This document shows positions 45,920 to 55,304 of a DNA stretch of 64,000 bases, one piece after another. This DNA comes from Bifidobacterium vespertilionis (lineage in GTDB: Bacteria > Actinomycetota > Actinomycetes > Actinomycetales > Bifidobacteriaceae): assembly GCF_008698145.1 (NCBI RefSeq), contig NZ_RZNZ01000001.1, forward strand, positions 1 through 64,000, in the 5' to 3' direction. Positions within the stretch are counted from its first letter, which is position 1, and the number at the start of each line of letters is the position of its first letter. A model generated the notes under the pieces. That model saw only the letters and a list, made by a program, of their open reading frames with translations, did no database searches and was not told the DNA's origin. The translations under genes were made by a program, and so were the position numbers.

Positions 45920-46267
45920 GTCGGTTTCGATTCGACGGTGGCGCACTGCACTGCCGTGAACGCGCTTATTGCTGAAACGATTGTTGAAACGCCAGCAAAG
46001 ATGTCGGCCTGAAATGCCGGACGCGCGAAGGTTGCGGACGATAGACTGATGCGGCAGTGCGCCCCAAGCGCACGGTCCTCGTCGTCTATCGAATCACCAA
46101 GATGGCCGCCACGTCCTTTCGCATATCCTTCGGTTGCAGGCACGAATTATTGCAGCTCCGGCGGACAGGATGTGGATAACTGCCGACGACACGCCCGAAA
46201 GAGGGGGTAAGTGGGGTACGTTCGACCACATGGCCCGGAAACCGGGGTGCGAACGGCCGTTCCGCGC
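45920..46267. promoter_or_regulatory. Divergent promoter region, ABC-F / DUF559-like gene
   Basis: About 350 bases without a gene. An inverted repeat CGATAGAC / GTCTATCG lies near 46040-46090. A perfect DnaA-box sequence TGTGGATAA lies at 46171-46179. A long leader for the ABC-F gene, with attenuator-like potential, is possible but no leader peptide was recognised. Confidence 0.35.
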
Positions 46268-46273
46268 TACGGT
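46268..46273 (+). promoter_or_regulatory. -10 box for leaderless DUF559-like gene
   Basis: TACGGT is followed by six bases and the ATG at 46280. Confidence 0.45.
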
Positions 46274-46279
46274 CGAGCC

Positions 46280-47122
46280 ATGACGGACATTGCATCATCA
46301 TTCATGAACGAACAGGCCATGCGCCGCAGCGGCGAGCAGTACGCGGCGTGCGCGCGGGCCGCCGCCGACATGGACATCACGCCCACATTCTCGCATGCCA
46401 CCGCGTTGAGGTATCAAGGAGTGGAGGTCCCCGAGGACTGCACGCTCTCCGCCGACCTCCACATCTCCTTCGAGGACCGTGGCTCGCGCAGGCGGTTCGC
46501 GGGCGTGAAGGCGCATTACTGGAGCGGCGACTTCCAGACCACCTTCGACGAGGGCGGCGGCTTTTTCGTCACCAATCCCGCCATGACATGGGCGCAGATG
46601 GCGGCGTATGTGGGCGAGGAGAGTCTGGCGGTGATCGGCGGGGCGCTGATGTGCCGGGACGTTCGGAGGCGATTGGCTTCGTTGGATGATCTGGCCCGGT
46701 ATGTTCGGGACAATCCTTATTTTCACGGTCGCAAGCGTTGCAAGGACATAATGCCGTTCCTGCTGGCGAATTCCGATTCGCCGCCGGAATCTGCGCTCGC
46801 CGTGCTGATCATGAAGTCCGGACTTGGCACGCCCGTTGCCAATTTCCGCATTGATCTGCCTGATGGCGGATACTGTCTGGGCGATTTGGTATTTCCCGAA
46901 CTTAAGCTTGTGATCGAGTATCAGGGCGCATATCATGCTGGACCTGCGCAAATGAGGTCGGATGCCTTGAGATGGAATAAATTGCGCGCTTTGGGGTGGG
47001 ATATCGTGTTCGTCACGGCGGATGACATGCGCACCGAGCAGTCGAAAAGGGCGATTGTGGCGCTGATCAGGGCCGCCATGGATCGTCAGAAGGCGCTTGT
47101 GGGGCTGTTGAACGTGATGTGA
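46280..47122 (+). CDS. DUF559-like protein with endonuclease fold
   Basis: A 280-residue protein. The N-terminal part includes helical and beta segments of the type seen before Vsr-fold domains in actinobacterial proteins (AbiEi-like: SHATALRYQGVEVP). The C-terminal ~110 residues resemble the DUF559/Vsr nuclease fold, with GDLVFPELKLVIEYQG as the likely D...ExQ metal site and LRALGWDIVFVTADD after it. Whether it cuts DNA is unknown. It carries more AT than its neighbours, and the 200 bases after it are AT-rich, hinting at transfer. Confidence 0.7.
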   Translation: MTDIASSFMNEQAMRRSGEQYAACARAAADMDITPTFSHATALRYQGVEVPEDCTLSADLHISFEDRGSRRRFAGVKAHYWSGDFQTTFDEGGGFFVTNPAMTWAQMAAYVGEESLAVIGGALMCRDVRRRLASLDDLARYVRDNPYFHGRKRCKDIMPFLLANSDSPPESALAVLIMKSGLGTPVANFRIDLPDGGYCLGDLVFPELKLVIEYQGAYHAGPAQMRSDALRWNKLRALGWDIVFVTADDMRTEQSKRAIVALIRAAMDRQKALVGLLNVM

Positions 47123-47134
47123 TGCGAGTTTCCG

Positions 47135-47287
47135 GTTCACATTTTTCGAGCCCTTGAAAATCGTGAACCAGAAACGCGCAAAATCGAACATCAAGTTCTG
47201 TAGAAATCGGCGGAATTTCAAGGAATTGCATGTTCGATCGCACATTCGTCAGTTCACAATTTGCAACCGCCTGAAAATTGTGAACTG
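47135..47287. repeat. Two related GTTCAC palindromes
   Basis: At 47135-47168 GTTCACATTTT pairs with AAAATCGTGAAC; at 47250-47287 CAGTTCACAATTT pairs perfectly with AAATTGTGAACTG. Both have GTTCAC...GTGAAC ends and similar loops (CGAGCCCTTG, GCAACCGCCTG). The region is unusually AT-rich. They may be paired hairpins of a small repeat family or operators. Confidence 0.6.
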
Positions 47288-47300
47288 TGATATCAATAGG

Positions 47301-47340
47301 AAAGGCGTCCGATCCTCATGCATGAGGGCCGGACGCCTTT
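47301..47340. terminator. Terminator hairpin of the nuclease gene
   Basis: AAAGGCGTCCG pairs with CGGACGCCTTT, with an inner CCTCATGCATGAGG hairpin. It works on either strand and sits 43 bases past the nuclease stop. Confidence 0.8.
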
Positions 47341-47383
47341 CAATGATTTGGGGTTGGTGGATCAGATTGCCATCACAGCCGGC

Positions 47384-50300
47384 TCAGTCGGCCTTGGAGG
47401 CCTTCCAAGCCACGCCCTCGTCGTTCCAGCCGTTGGCGACGAGCGTGTTGCGCTCCACCGTGGCGGTGGTCCACAGATGCTCGCCGGAGTAGGGGTTGTA
47501 CAGGCGGAACACATCCACGGTCGCGGACGGGTTCTGGCGGAAGGCAACGCCCTCGTAGGTCCAGCCCACGGTGAGCAGCCCGTTCTTCTCGAGCTCGTTG
47601 ATCGTCCACAGGTGCTGGCCGTTGAAGCGGTTGTACAGGCGGAAGATTGGATCGCCCGTCTGCGCATCCATGGTCAGGCCGTTGCCCTCGTCGTTCCAGC
47701 CGGAGCCCTTGAGCGTGGTCGTCTCATCCTTGGAGGCGGTCCACATGTGCAGGCCGCTGTAGGGGTTGAAGAAACGGCGGATCGCCACGGAGCCGTCCTG
47801 GATCGCGAAGCGCAGCGTCACCGAACCGTACCAGTTCGGGTCGGAGGCGGGCACCGCGATGGTCACCGAGTAGTTGCCGGCGGCCACGGGCGCCTCGGCG
47901 GTGGGCCCGTAGGCCGTGCCGTCCACGCCGGCGTAGCTGATGGCGTATTCGCCGGTGTACTCGCTCGTGGGCGTGCCGGAGTAGCCGGCGTGCGCCTTGC
48001 CGTCGAACCAGGCGTTGGCCGGGTTGACGCCGGTGATCGTGGCCAGGGACTTCGACGGGCCGGGCTGCGGCAGCGGCTCGGGCTCCGGGGTGGGCGGGTT
48101 CGGAATCACCGGGGCGGTGGCCTCGATGTAGCCCATGCGCAGCGAGTGGCCGTCGGTCACCGCGTCGTCGGCCCAGAACACCGGCTTGTAGGTCTTGCCG
48201 TTCTCGCCGCGCTCGACGGTCTTGGCCTCGGCGTCCGGGGTGATCGCAAAGCCCTCCGTGTTGCCCGAGGCGATCTCATTCGGCGTGGCGGTGAGCGTGT
48301 TCAGCTCGAGCGCGCCCTCCTTGAACACGTAGGTGGCGATCATGGCCTTGGTGGACGTCTCCTCGGCGCCGATCGTGTTGTCGCCCTGGGCCAGGAGCTG
48401 GCTGTGCTCGCCGTCCCAGACCAGATCGCGCGGGCCGGAGTATCCGGCGTTCGCGGCGGTCTGAGGCAGATCGACCTCGGCCACGGCTTCCACGGTGTCC
48501 TTGCCGTCCTCGTTGGACAACGCAAAGGCGTAGATGCCGTTGGTCTTCTCCAGCGCGGCGAAGAACAGGCCGCCGAAGGAGTTGCGGTAGTCGGCAGGGT
48601 TGTAGAGCTTGCCGTCCTTGGTCTTGAAGCCCTTGGCGGTCAGCGTCGCGTCCGGAATAAACGCCACGCCCTCCACGCCAAGGTTCGCGTCGTCTTTGCC
48701 TTCGAGCTGGACGCCGAACGCGGAATCAAGCGGCTGCTGGAGGTTCCACTCGTCCACGGCGGTGAGGTCCTGGGCCCCGTCGCCGTTCGCGTCGGTGGTC
48801 TTGGCGCTCACGTCGTAGCGCAGGATGGACGGACGAGGCTTGTTCTTGTCGGTGTTGTCGCGCTCGGCGCCGATGAACACGCCCTTGCTCGGGTCGCCGC
48901 CGATGAGCGCGATGCCCTCGGAGTCCACGCCGCCCTCGCCGTCCTTGAAGTGCAGCTGCTTGCCGCCCTTCAGCTTGCCGTCCTTGACGAAGCTCCAGCC
49001 GTTGCTCGGATCCTGCTTCCAGCTGTTGGTCGCCGGATCGTAGACGAACTTGTTGATGGAGCCTGCGCCCTTGGGGCCGGTGATGCCGAGCGTGGGGTTG
49101 AGGTCGTTGTCGGCGGCCCACAGCGTGCCCGGACGGCCGTTCACGCCCGGCTGGTATGCCAGACCGGACAGGTTGTCGTCGGTGTGCTCGCCGGTGGCCT
49201 GTCCGGCGCCGAACTCGTCGACGCCGTCGATCGGGGTCACAGCTTTCAGACCGGGCCAGGGGTTCACGGGCATCGACTCGCCGCTGGGCGGGTTGGGGTT
49301 CGGGTTTTCGCCCTCGATCACCATGCCGTCGGCGTCGGTGTTGGCCACGAAGACGACGTTCTTGTCCTGATCCTTCCAGGTGAACTGGAGGAGCTGCTTG
49401 CCGTCCTTGCCGAACACGCGGACCTGGTCGGACTTGCCCAAGCCGATCTTGGCCAGCTCGTCAAGGTTGAAGGACAGCTCGCCACCGGCCTTGAGCACGG
49501 TGCCGTCGGGCACGGTGTAGATGTGGTCCTCGGAGTCCTTGTCGTCGCGGAACGACCAGCCGGACAGGTCCACGTCCTTGGTGTTCTTGGAGCCGAGTGT
49601 CACGGTGTCCTTGCCCACGTCGATCCTCTTGAGGAACACGGCGGTGGCGGGATCCTTGATGGTGTCCTCGAAGGCCGGGGGAGTGGGCGGGTTCGGGTTC
49701 TCGCCCTGCGCCTTGATGCCCACGACCACCGGGTCGTGGTCGGAGGCGCGGAACTGGTCGGCCTTGTACAGGTTCTTCGCGTTGTAGTTGTAGCGCGAGT
49801 ACTCGAGGGCCACCGACTCCACGGAGTTGATGTTCCAGATGTCCGCGCCGGTCACGTCCTTGAGGGCGGCCTCGTTGGCGAAGATGTGGTCGAGCGAGCC
49901 GACGCCGCCGTTGCTGTTGCCCTTGTCGTCCTCCACGGTGTACGAGTAGGTGTACTTGCCGGTCTTCTCGCTCACCTGCTCGCTCAGATCGGTGTAGCCG
50001 GCGGCCACGATCTTCTGGATCGGGCGCTCGGCGTAGTAGGCGTTGAAGTCGCCCACCAGGAACACCTTCTGGAGCTTGAGGTCGGTCTTCACCGCGTCGG
50101 TGAACTTGAGCAGCGCGTCGGCCTGGGCCTGGCGCGTGAAGTCGGCGTTGCCGGAGCCGTCGCCCGGATCCTGATTCTGCTCGTTGCTGGCCGAGCCCTT
50201 GGACTTGAAGTGGTTGGCGACCACCAGGAACGCGGAGGAGTCGTCGGCGTCCTTGGCCTTGAAGGCCTGAGCGTCGGGCTGACGGCCGTGCTCGTAGGGG

Positions 50301-52384
50301 GCCACGCCGTTGAAGGCGTCGGAGTCGGTGAGGATGCGGGTCTCGCCCACGGTCGCCACCTTGGCGGGCTTGTAGATGAACGCGGTACGGATCACGTCCT
50401 CCACGTCGAGCGCGGGCACGTCCTTCGGGCTGGGCACGTAGGCCCAGGTGCCGGCGCCGGCCTCGGCGTTCAGCGCGTCCACCAGCGTGGACAGCGCGTA
50501 GTCGCGGCGGTTGCCCTTGAAGGTTTCCGGAACCTTGCTCGCAGGCTTGGCGGAGTTTTCGATCTCCTCCAGGGAGACCACGTCGGCGCCTAGGTTGTTG
50601 ATCGCCTTGACGATCTTGGTGCGCTGGCGCTCCATGTTCTCCTGGTTCCAGGCGCCGCGCACGTCGCAGTTCCTCGCGGTGATCGGGTTGCCGTCGCGGT
50701 CCGTGTAGGCGTTGTTCGCCGCGCAGCCGGTCTGGTCCGCGGTGGTGGAGAAGTAGTTGAGCACGTTGAACGTGCCGAGCTTCACATCGCCGCCCACAGA
50801 GGCGAGATCGGGGGTGCTGGTGCGGGTGTTGGCGAAGGTGGCCGGCTGCGCGTCGGCGTTGTCGCCGGTCAGTCGGGTGGTCGGCTGGAACTTCCACGCG
50901 TTGTTGCGCCAGTCGAGCACCACGGGCTTGGTGAACGTGACCTTCTCGCCCACGCGGACGGGCTGGTCGTTGCTCAGGTACGGCAGCGGGGTGTCCGCGT
51001 TGGTCGGATGCTTGGTGTCCAGGAAGTTGTAGCTCGAGCCGTCGTCCAGCGTCACGCTCTCCGCCTCGAGGCGGTCAAGTTCGGCCTGGTAGGCGGCGCC
51101 GGTCTTGACGTCGCCCTTGAGGCCCTTGACGGTGGGGTTGAGGAACGGCTTGTCCGAGGCGGCCAGGCCGATCTCGCCGTACTTGTTCGTGTTGTACACG
51201 TCGGAAACCGTGTAGTCGCCCTGCGGCGCCACGAGCATGCTCTCCAGCGTCTCGCGCTGGGCGTCGGTCTTCGGGAACGCGACCTTGGCCGGGGCCGGGG
51301 CCTCGACCTTGTCCGCGAGCTTGGTCGCCTTGGTGGCGCTGAGCTCGGTCAGGCCGTAGTATTCGCTGACCTTGCCGCTGACCTCCACGTAGTCGCCGGC
51401 CTTGAGGGTCTTGGCGGTGTCCGCGTCGTAGACGAACAGGCCGTCGGAGGCGGTGCGCTTGGCGGGATCGACGTCGCCGCCGGTCGCCGGGGTCTGGATG
51501 GTGAAGCCGCCGAAGCCGCCGTCCGGGTAGGTGGCGGTGACCACGCCCTTGGTGGTCACGGTCTTGTTCACGCACGGGCTGGCGTCGCCGGTGCCCTGGA
51601 TCTGGGCGATCGTGGCGTTGCCATCCTTGTCCGCCACCGAGCAGACGTCGGGATTGGGCTGCGGGTCCGGATCGGGCTTGGAGCCGGTGCTGCCCGAGCT
51701 TTCGGGCGTGATGGTGGCGCTGAGCGTGAAGTCCTTGGAGTTGTCGTTGGTGTCCACGCCGTTCGTGCGGTTGAGCGACTTCACATCGGTGTTGCCCTTG
51801 GGCGCGGTGGCGGCGGCCTTCTCGAACGTGTTGGTGGAGCCATAGCCGAGCGCGTCGATGATCTGCGCGTTCGCGGTGGTGTCACCGATCGCGGGGCTCA
51901 GCTTGTCGGTGGTGGCGGCGAGGAAGAGGGTGCCCTTGGTGCCGCTGACGTTCAGTCCGGTCGCCTCCACGTCGGCGGCGGGCAGATCGGCGCCGTTTTT
52001 GCCGTTCGATCCGGCCTTGACGAGGTAGTAGCCCTTCGCTTTGATGGTGCCCTTAAGCGGGGCGGTGAAATTGGCCGCACCCTCGCCGGTCGCCGACCGG
52101 TACTGCAGCGACGTGCCGTCCAGCGTCACGTCCTTGTCCGTGGCGTTGTACAGCTCCACGAACTTGTTCTTGTAGGCGGCGCCCGCTGATCCGCCGGACA
52201 GGTACGCCTCGTTGATGACCACGCCCTTGGCGGTCGTCTCGGCCGCGGGAGCCGCGGCGGTGGCGGCGGTTTCGGGCTGCTGCAGCTGGCTGGTCGCATT
52301 GGCCGCGGTCGCCGGGACGCCGACGAGCGGGACGATCATCGCGACGGACAGCAGGAACCCTTGTACACGTTTCGGGATTGCCAT
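47384..52384 (-). CDS. Secreted multidomain nuclease (ExeM/NucH-like)
   Basis: A 1666-residue exported protein. In order: signal peptide (1-30, ending AANA), lamin-tail domain (about 52-205), an OB-type ExeM domain (about 250-370), endonuclease/exonuclease/phosphatase domain (about 530-885; GTFNVLNYF, NHFKSKGS, GDFNAYYAE, SDHDPVVVG), second lamin-tail domain (about 910-1020), a phytase-like beta-propeller (about 1060-1420; SGLAYQPG, DSEGIALIGG), a bacterial repeat domain (about 1440-1515), and a DUF5648 tail (about 1530-1666) with three FNPYSGLHMWT-type repeats. No LPxTG anchor is seen. It likely degrades extracellular DNA for nucleotides and phosphate. GAGGAGAG precedes the ATG. Confidence 0.9.
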   Translation of the reverse strand: MAIPKRVQGFLLSVAMIVPLVGVPATAANATSQLQQPETAATAAAPAAETTAKGVVINEAYLSGGSAGAAYKNKFVELYNATDKDVTLDGTSLQYRSATGEGAANFTAPLKGTIKAKGYYLVKAGSNGKNGADLPAADVEATGLNVSGTKGTLFLAATTDKLSPAIGDTTANAQIIDALGYGSTNTFEKAAATAPKGNTDVKSLNRTNGVDTNDNSKDFTLSATITPESSGSTGSKPDPDPQPNPDVCSVADKDGNATIAQIQGTGDASPCVNKTVTTKGVVTATYPDGGFGGFTIQTPATGGDVDPAKRTASDGLFVYDADTAKTLKAGDYVEVSGKVSEYYGLTELSATKATKLADKVEAPAPAKVAFPKTDAQRETLESMLVAPQGDYTVSDVYNTNKYGEIGLAASDKPFLNPTVKGLKGDVKTGAAYQAELDRLEAESVTLDDGSSYNFLDTKHPTNADTPLPYLSNDQPVRVGEKVTFTKPVVLDWRNNAWKFQPTTRLTGDNADAQPATFANTRTSTPDLASVGGDVKLGTFNVLNYFSTTADQTGCAANNAYTDRDGNPITARNCDVRGAWNQENMERQRTKIVKAINNLGADVVSLEEIENSAKPASKVPETFKGNRRDYALSTLVDALNAEAGAGTWAYVPSPKDVPALDVEDVIRTAFIYKPAKVATVGETRILTDSDAFNGVAPYEHGRQPDAQAFKAKDADDSSAFLVVANHFKSKGSASNEQNQDPGDGSGNADFTRQAQADALLKFTDAVKTDLKLQKVFLVGDFNAYYAERPIQKIVAAGYTDLSEQVSEKTGKYTYSYTVEDDKGNSNGGVGSLDHIFANEAALKDVTGADIWNINSVESVALEYSRYNYNAKNLYKADQFRASDHDPVVVGIKAQGENPNPPTPPAFEDTIKDPATAVFLKRIDVGKDTVTLGSKNTKDVDLSGWSFRDDKDSEDHIYTVPDGTVLKAGGELSFNLDELAKIGLGKSDQVRVFGKDGKQLLQFTWKDQDKNVVFVANTDADGMVIEGENPNPNPPSGESMPVNPWPGLKAVTPIDGVDEFGAGQATGEHTDDNLSGLAYQPGVNGRPGTLWAADNDLNPTLGITGPKGAGSINKFVYDPATNSWKQDPSNGWSFVKDGKLKGGKQLHFKDGEGGVDSEGIALIGGDPSKGVFIGAERDNTDKNKPRPSILRYDVSAKTTDANGDGAQDLTAVDEWNLQQPLDSAFGVQLEGKDDANLGVEGVAFIPDATLTAKGFKTKDGKLYNPADYRNSFGGLFFAALEKTNGIYAFALSNEDGKDTVEAVAEVDLPQTAANAGYSGPRDLVWDGEHSQLLAQGDNTIGAEETSTKAMIATYVFKEGALELNTLTATPNEIASGNTEGFAITPDAEAKTVERGENGKTYKPVFWADDAVTDGHSLRMGYIEATAPVIPNPPTPEPEPLPQPGPSKSLATITGVNPANAWFDGKAHAGYSGTPTSEYTGEYAISYAGVDGTAYGPTAEAPVAAGNYSVTIAVPASDPNWYGSVTLRFAIQDGSVAIRRFFNPYSGLHMWTASKDETTTLKGSGWNDEGNGLTMDAQTGDPIFRLYNRFNGQHLWTINELEKNGLLTVGWTYEGVAFRQNPSATVDVFRLYNPYSGEHLWTTATVERNTLVANGWNDEGVAWKASKAD

Positions 52385-52547
52385 GTCTCTCCTCGATTCT
52401 TTCCGCGGGGATATTCCCCCTTCCTCCCCACGCTAGGAGGCCGATCGAACGGCGACATGGAGCCGATCTGAACGCAGTGCGAACAGACCGGTAATGCTCA
52501 TGGCCGGCTCCGTTGCCGGCTGATGAAGTACGTAGCGTCTGTATGCA

Positions 52548-52588
52548 AGGGGGGTCGCATGTCATGCGGCATGATATGCGACCCCCCT
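52548..52588. terminator. Terminator of first solute-binding protein gene
   Basis: AGGGGGGTCGCAT pairs with ATGCGACCCCCCT, a 13-bp stem 35 bases beyond the stop. It has a self-complementary inner loop. Confidence 0.8.
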
Positions 52589-52622
52589 CAAGCATGGCAT
52601 TGGGCCACGAGCGACCTTCCGA

Positions 52623-54377
52623 TCACTCGCTCCAGCCGATGTCCTCGGTGTGGAACAGCGGCCATCCGTCGGAGCTTGTGGCATATCCGGCGGGACCGAA
52701 GTTGGCCAGGCCCTTCTTCACCGCCATGGTGATGGGCGGTGCAGCGTAGGGGACCTGCGTGTACAGCTGCTGGACTTCCTTCTCCGCCTCGTTGTAGGTC
52801 TTGATCGCCGTGGCGCTGTCCTTGAGCGAGGTGATCGACTTGAGCTTCGCATCGATGTCCGCGTTGCCGGTGAAGGAGTAGTTGGACTGCGAATCACTGC
52901 AGAAAAGCTGGCAGCCGCCGGTGTAGTTGAATGGGTCGGAGGCGCCCCAGCCAAGGCCGAGCACATCGAAGTTGCCGGAGGACAGGGTCGTGGAGAACTC
53001 GTTGGAGGCCTTGATCTCGCCGTTGACTTTGATTCCGGCGTCCTTGGCCATCTTGATGATCGCGTTGGTGGTGGCCTTGGTCACGGCGGAATCCGAGAAC
53101 GTGGTGTAGCTCAGCTCGAGCGTCTTGCCGTCCTTCGCATAGTAGCCGTCGGAGCCCAGCGTGTACCCGGCCGCCTCCAGCGTCTTCTTGGCGTTGTCCG
53201 TGGAGAAGGCGGCGTCGGCCGGCATGTTGTCCTCATATCCCGCCTGGAATGAGGGGATCAGCACGGAGCCGGGCATGGCATCCGGCGTCCAGTCGATGCC
53301 CGAGTAGCGTATATTCGCGAGATTGGAACGGTCGATCGCCTGCACCAGCGCCTTGCGCACGTTCACGTCGGTCACGTTCTTCGCGTTGATGGTGTAGGTG
53401 CTGATCGACGTGCCGTACGCGCGGCGGATCTGCACGTTGTCCATGGACTTGACCATGGACAGCTTGTCCGCGGTACCCACCAGCGCGGTGTCGATCTCAC
53501 CGTTCTTGAAGGCGTTGATCTCCGCGGAATCCTCCATCTGGCGGACGGTGATCTTGTCCAGTTTGGCCTTATTGCCCCACCACTTCTCGTTCGGGGTGAA
53601 GACCACTTCGGAATCGGAGAAGGATTCGACCTTGTACGGGCCGGCTCCCCATTCGGAATGCGCGTTTTTCTGCCAGCCGTTGGTGTACACGTCCGCGCTT
53701 TCGGACTGCGGGGGCAGCAGCTTGGCGAACAGGGATTCGACCGGGTAGAACGGCGTCTTGAAGGTCACCTTGACCTCCTTGTCCGTGGAGCCGCGTTCAA
53801 CGCTTTCGATGCTGTCGTAACCGGTGGTGGAGGCGGGGGAGTAGTCGCCGCTTTCGCCGTTGTTGGCCTTCCATGTGGACACGAAGGTGGTGTAGTCGAT
53901 TGGCGTGCCGTCGTTCCAAGTGGCCTTGTCATTGATCGTGTAGACCACGGTTTCGGGATCCTCGCTCACGACCTCGTACTTGGTCAGGTAGTCGGTGTTC
54001 GCTTCTACCGTGCCGCCGTCGGCGGAATAGGTGAACAGCTGGGGCATGTAGAAGCTCCATAGCTCGTTCATGTACACGGAGTTTCCGGATGCGGAGAAGG
54101 CGTTCCAATCGGGGCCGATTTCGGTGGTCGCCAGGGTGAGCGTGCCGCCGTCCTTGACCTTGCTGCGATCTGTGGGGTTGTTGTACGCCTTGCCCTGAAC
54201 CGGCTTCGGGAAGGTGCCGGAGTAATTGGATGCGACGCCTTCCTGTGGCTCTTCGGTGATGGCGGTGCCTGTTGCGGTGGTGTTGCCGCCGGTGCCGCCG
54301 CACGCCGCGAATGAGACAAGCGCGGCAAGGGAGGCGACGATCGCCATGGCCTTGGTGGCCTTCGATGTGAATCCCAT
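52623..54377 (-). CDS. Family 5 solute-binding lipoprotein 1
   Basis: A 584-residue ABC importer binding protein (SBP_bac_5). A lipoprotein signal ends FAACGG with the lipid-modified Cys. Family features are the DGGTLTLA start, WNDGTPIDYTTFVSTW, and QAIDRSNLANI. Family 5 proteins bind peptides, nickel or oligosaccharides. GAAAGGAG precedes the ATG at 54377. It is closely similar along its length to the protein encoded at 57529. No permease or ATPase gene is nearby, so it must use a transporter encoded elsewhere. Confidence 0.9.
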   Translation of the reverse strand: MGFTSKATKAMAIVASLAALVSFAACGGTGGNTTATGTAITEEPQEGVASNYSGTFPKPVQGKAYNNPTDRSKVKDGGTLTLATTEIGPDWNAFSASGNSVYMNELWSFYMPQLFTYSADGGTVEANTDYLTKYEVVSEDPETVVYTINDKATWNDGTPIDYTTFVSTWKANNGESGDYSPASTTGYDSIESVERGSTDKEVKVTFKTPFYPVESLFAKLLPPQSESADVYTNGWQKNAHSEWGAGPYKVESFSDSEVVFTPNEKWWGNKAKLDKITVRQMEDSAEINAFKNGEIDTALVGTADKLSMVKSMDNVQIRRAYGTSISTYTINAKNVTDVNVRKALVQAIDRSNLANIRYSGIDWTPDAMPGSVLIPSFQAGYEDNMPADAAFSTDNAKKTLEAAGYTLGSDGYYAKDGKTLELSYTTFSDSAVTKATTNAIIKMAKDAGIKVNGEIKASNEFSTTLSSGNFDVLGLGWGASDPFNYTGGCQLFCSDSQSNYSFTGNADIDAKLKSITSLKDSATAIKTYNEAEKEVQQLYTQVPYAAPPITMAVKKGLANFGPAGYATSSDGWPLFHTEDIGWSE

Positions 54378-54580
54378 GGGTTCTCCTTTCCTGCCGGGGC
54401 GTGGCGCCCGCAAGCTTGAAAGATGAGTATGGGGTCAAAGGATTGCCGTTGTATTGCATTGCCTGAAATATGAGACAGGATTGATTGTTGAGAAGCATGG
54501 CCGTTCCATGGCCATCCCATCATGTGGGAGCGGTTTCATATCGGCATGATGTTGAGGATTTATCGGCGGCCCTCGTCCGT

Positions 54581-54597
54581 TGCAAACGTTATCGTTA
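54581..54597. promoter_or_regulatory. Possible LacI-type operator
   Basis: TGCAAACGTTATCGTTA has a central AACGTT and one good LacI-family half site (TGCAAAC). It lies between the divergent binding-protein gene and the G-tract HTH gene. Confidence 0.35.
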
Positions 54598-54639
54598 ATT
54601 GTTAAGCAAGTTGAGCAATCAAATACAGGGGGCGATGGC

Positions 54640-55211
54640 ATGGCGAAGGATAGGGGCCGCGAATTCACGGACGATGAGCTCGACTATCTGCGCGGTCTGC
54701 CCGCGGTGGAGCGCGTCACGCCCCTGAGGATCGTGTATACGGATGATTTCAAGCGTGCGTGCCTGAGCCGCTATCTGATGGGCGACAGCCCCGTGCGCAT
54801 GTTCCGTGAGGCCGGATTGAGCCCGGAACTGGTGGGATACAAGCGCATCGAGCGGTGCTTTTCCCGCTGGCGTGCCGATGCCGAGCGCATTTTGGGCAGC
54901 GGGCAGTCGAATACCGTCGCCACATGGGCGACCGACACGCGCCGTCTGACGAAAATGCTGCGGGGGGGGGGGTGTTGGATTTCGCCAGTTCCAAGGGCCT
55001 TGAGCCGATCGGATCCGATGCGATCGAATCCGAGGGCGGCGATGCGGATTCCAATGCCCCCGATGCCGCCGAATTCTCCGACGCCGCCGGCGTGCATGTT
55101 TCCGGTCCGGACGCGCGCGATCTGCTCATCGCACAGCTGAATCTGCGCATCGAGGATCTGGAGCACGAGGTGGCGCGCCTGCGTGCGCAACTGGGCGAAC
55201 GTCACGACTGA
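54640..55211 (+). CDS. HTH protein interrupted by 11-G tract (likely phase-variable)
   Basis: A small protein with an N-terminal HTH region (IVYTDDFKRACLSRYL, SPVRMFREAGLSPELVGYKRIERCFSRW), like the first ORF of IS3-type elements or orphan HTH proteins. Eleven Gs occupy 54962-54972. With G11 the frame runs to 55140 through a Pro/Arg-rich nonsense-like tail (166 residues). With G9 or G12 it joins a second frame that reads VLDFASSKGLEPIG and ends in a coiled coil (LNLRIEDLEHEVARLRAQL) at 55211, giving 189-190 residues. The coiled coil is clearly the original end. Start ATG 54640 with AGGGGG upstream. The target is unknown. Confidence 0.75.
54962..54972 (+). repeat. Poly-G tract (11 G), slipped-strand site
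   Basis: Eleven consecutive Gs in the coding region of the HTH gene. Such tracts gain or lose units in replication and switch the downstream reading frame. Confidence 0.9.
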
Positions 55212-55304
55212 AATCGCTTTCATCGATGACGATATGGCCTCCTATGATGGCATGCGTTGGAAACCGTCGGCAAAACCGCAAGCATCGCAACAAAGGAGTC
55301 CGAT

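Noticed and set aside
46171..46179. Perfect DnaA box as a possible replication origin
   Set aside because: There is only one box, with no dnaA/dnaN genes or AT-rich unwinding region, so an origin is not supported.
47318..50593. 1091-codon frame antisense to the nuclease gene
   Set aside because: It is the Val/Leu/Gly-rich shadow typical of the complement of a high-GC gene; the nuclease on the other strand has clear domains and a signal peptide.
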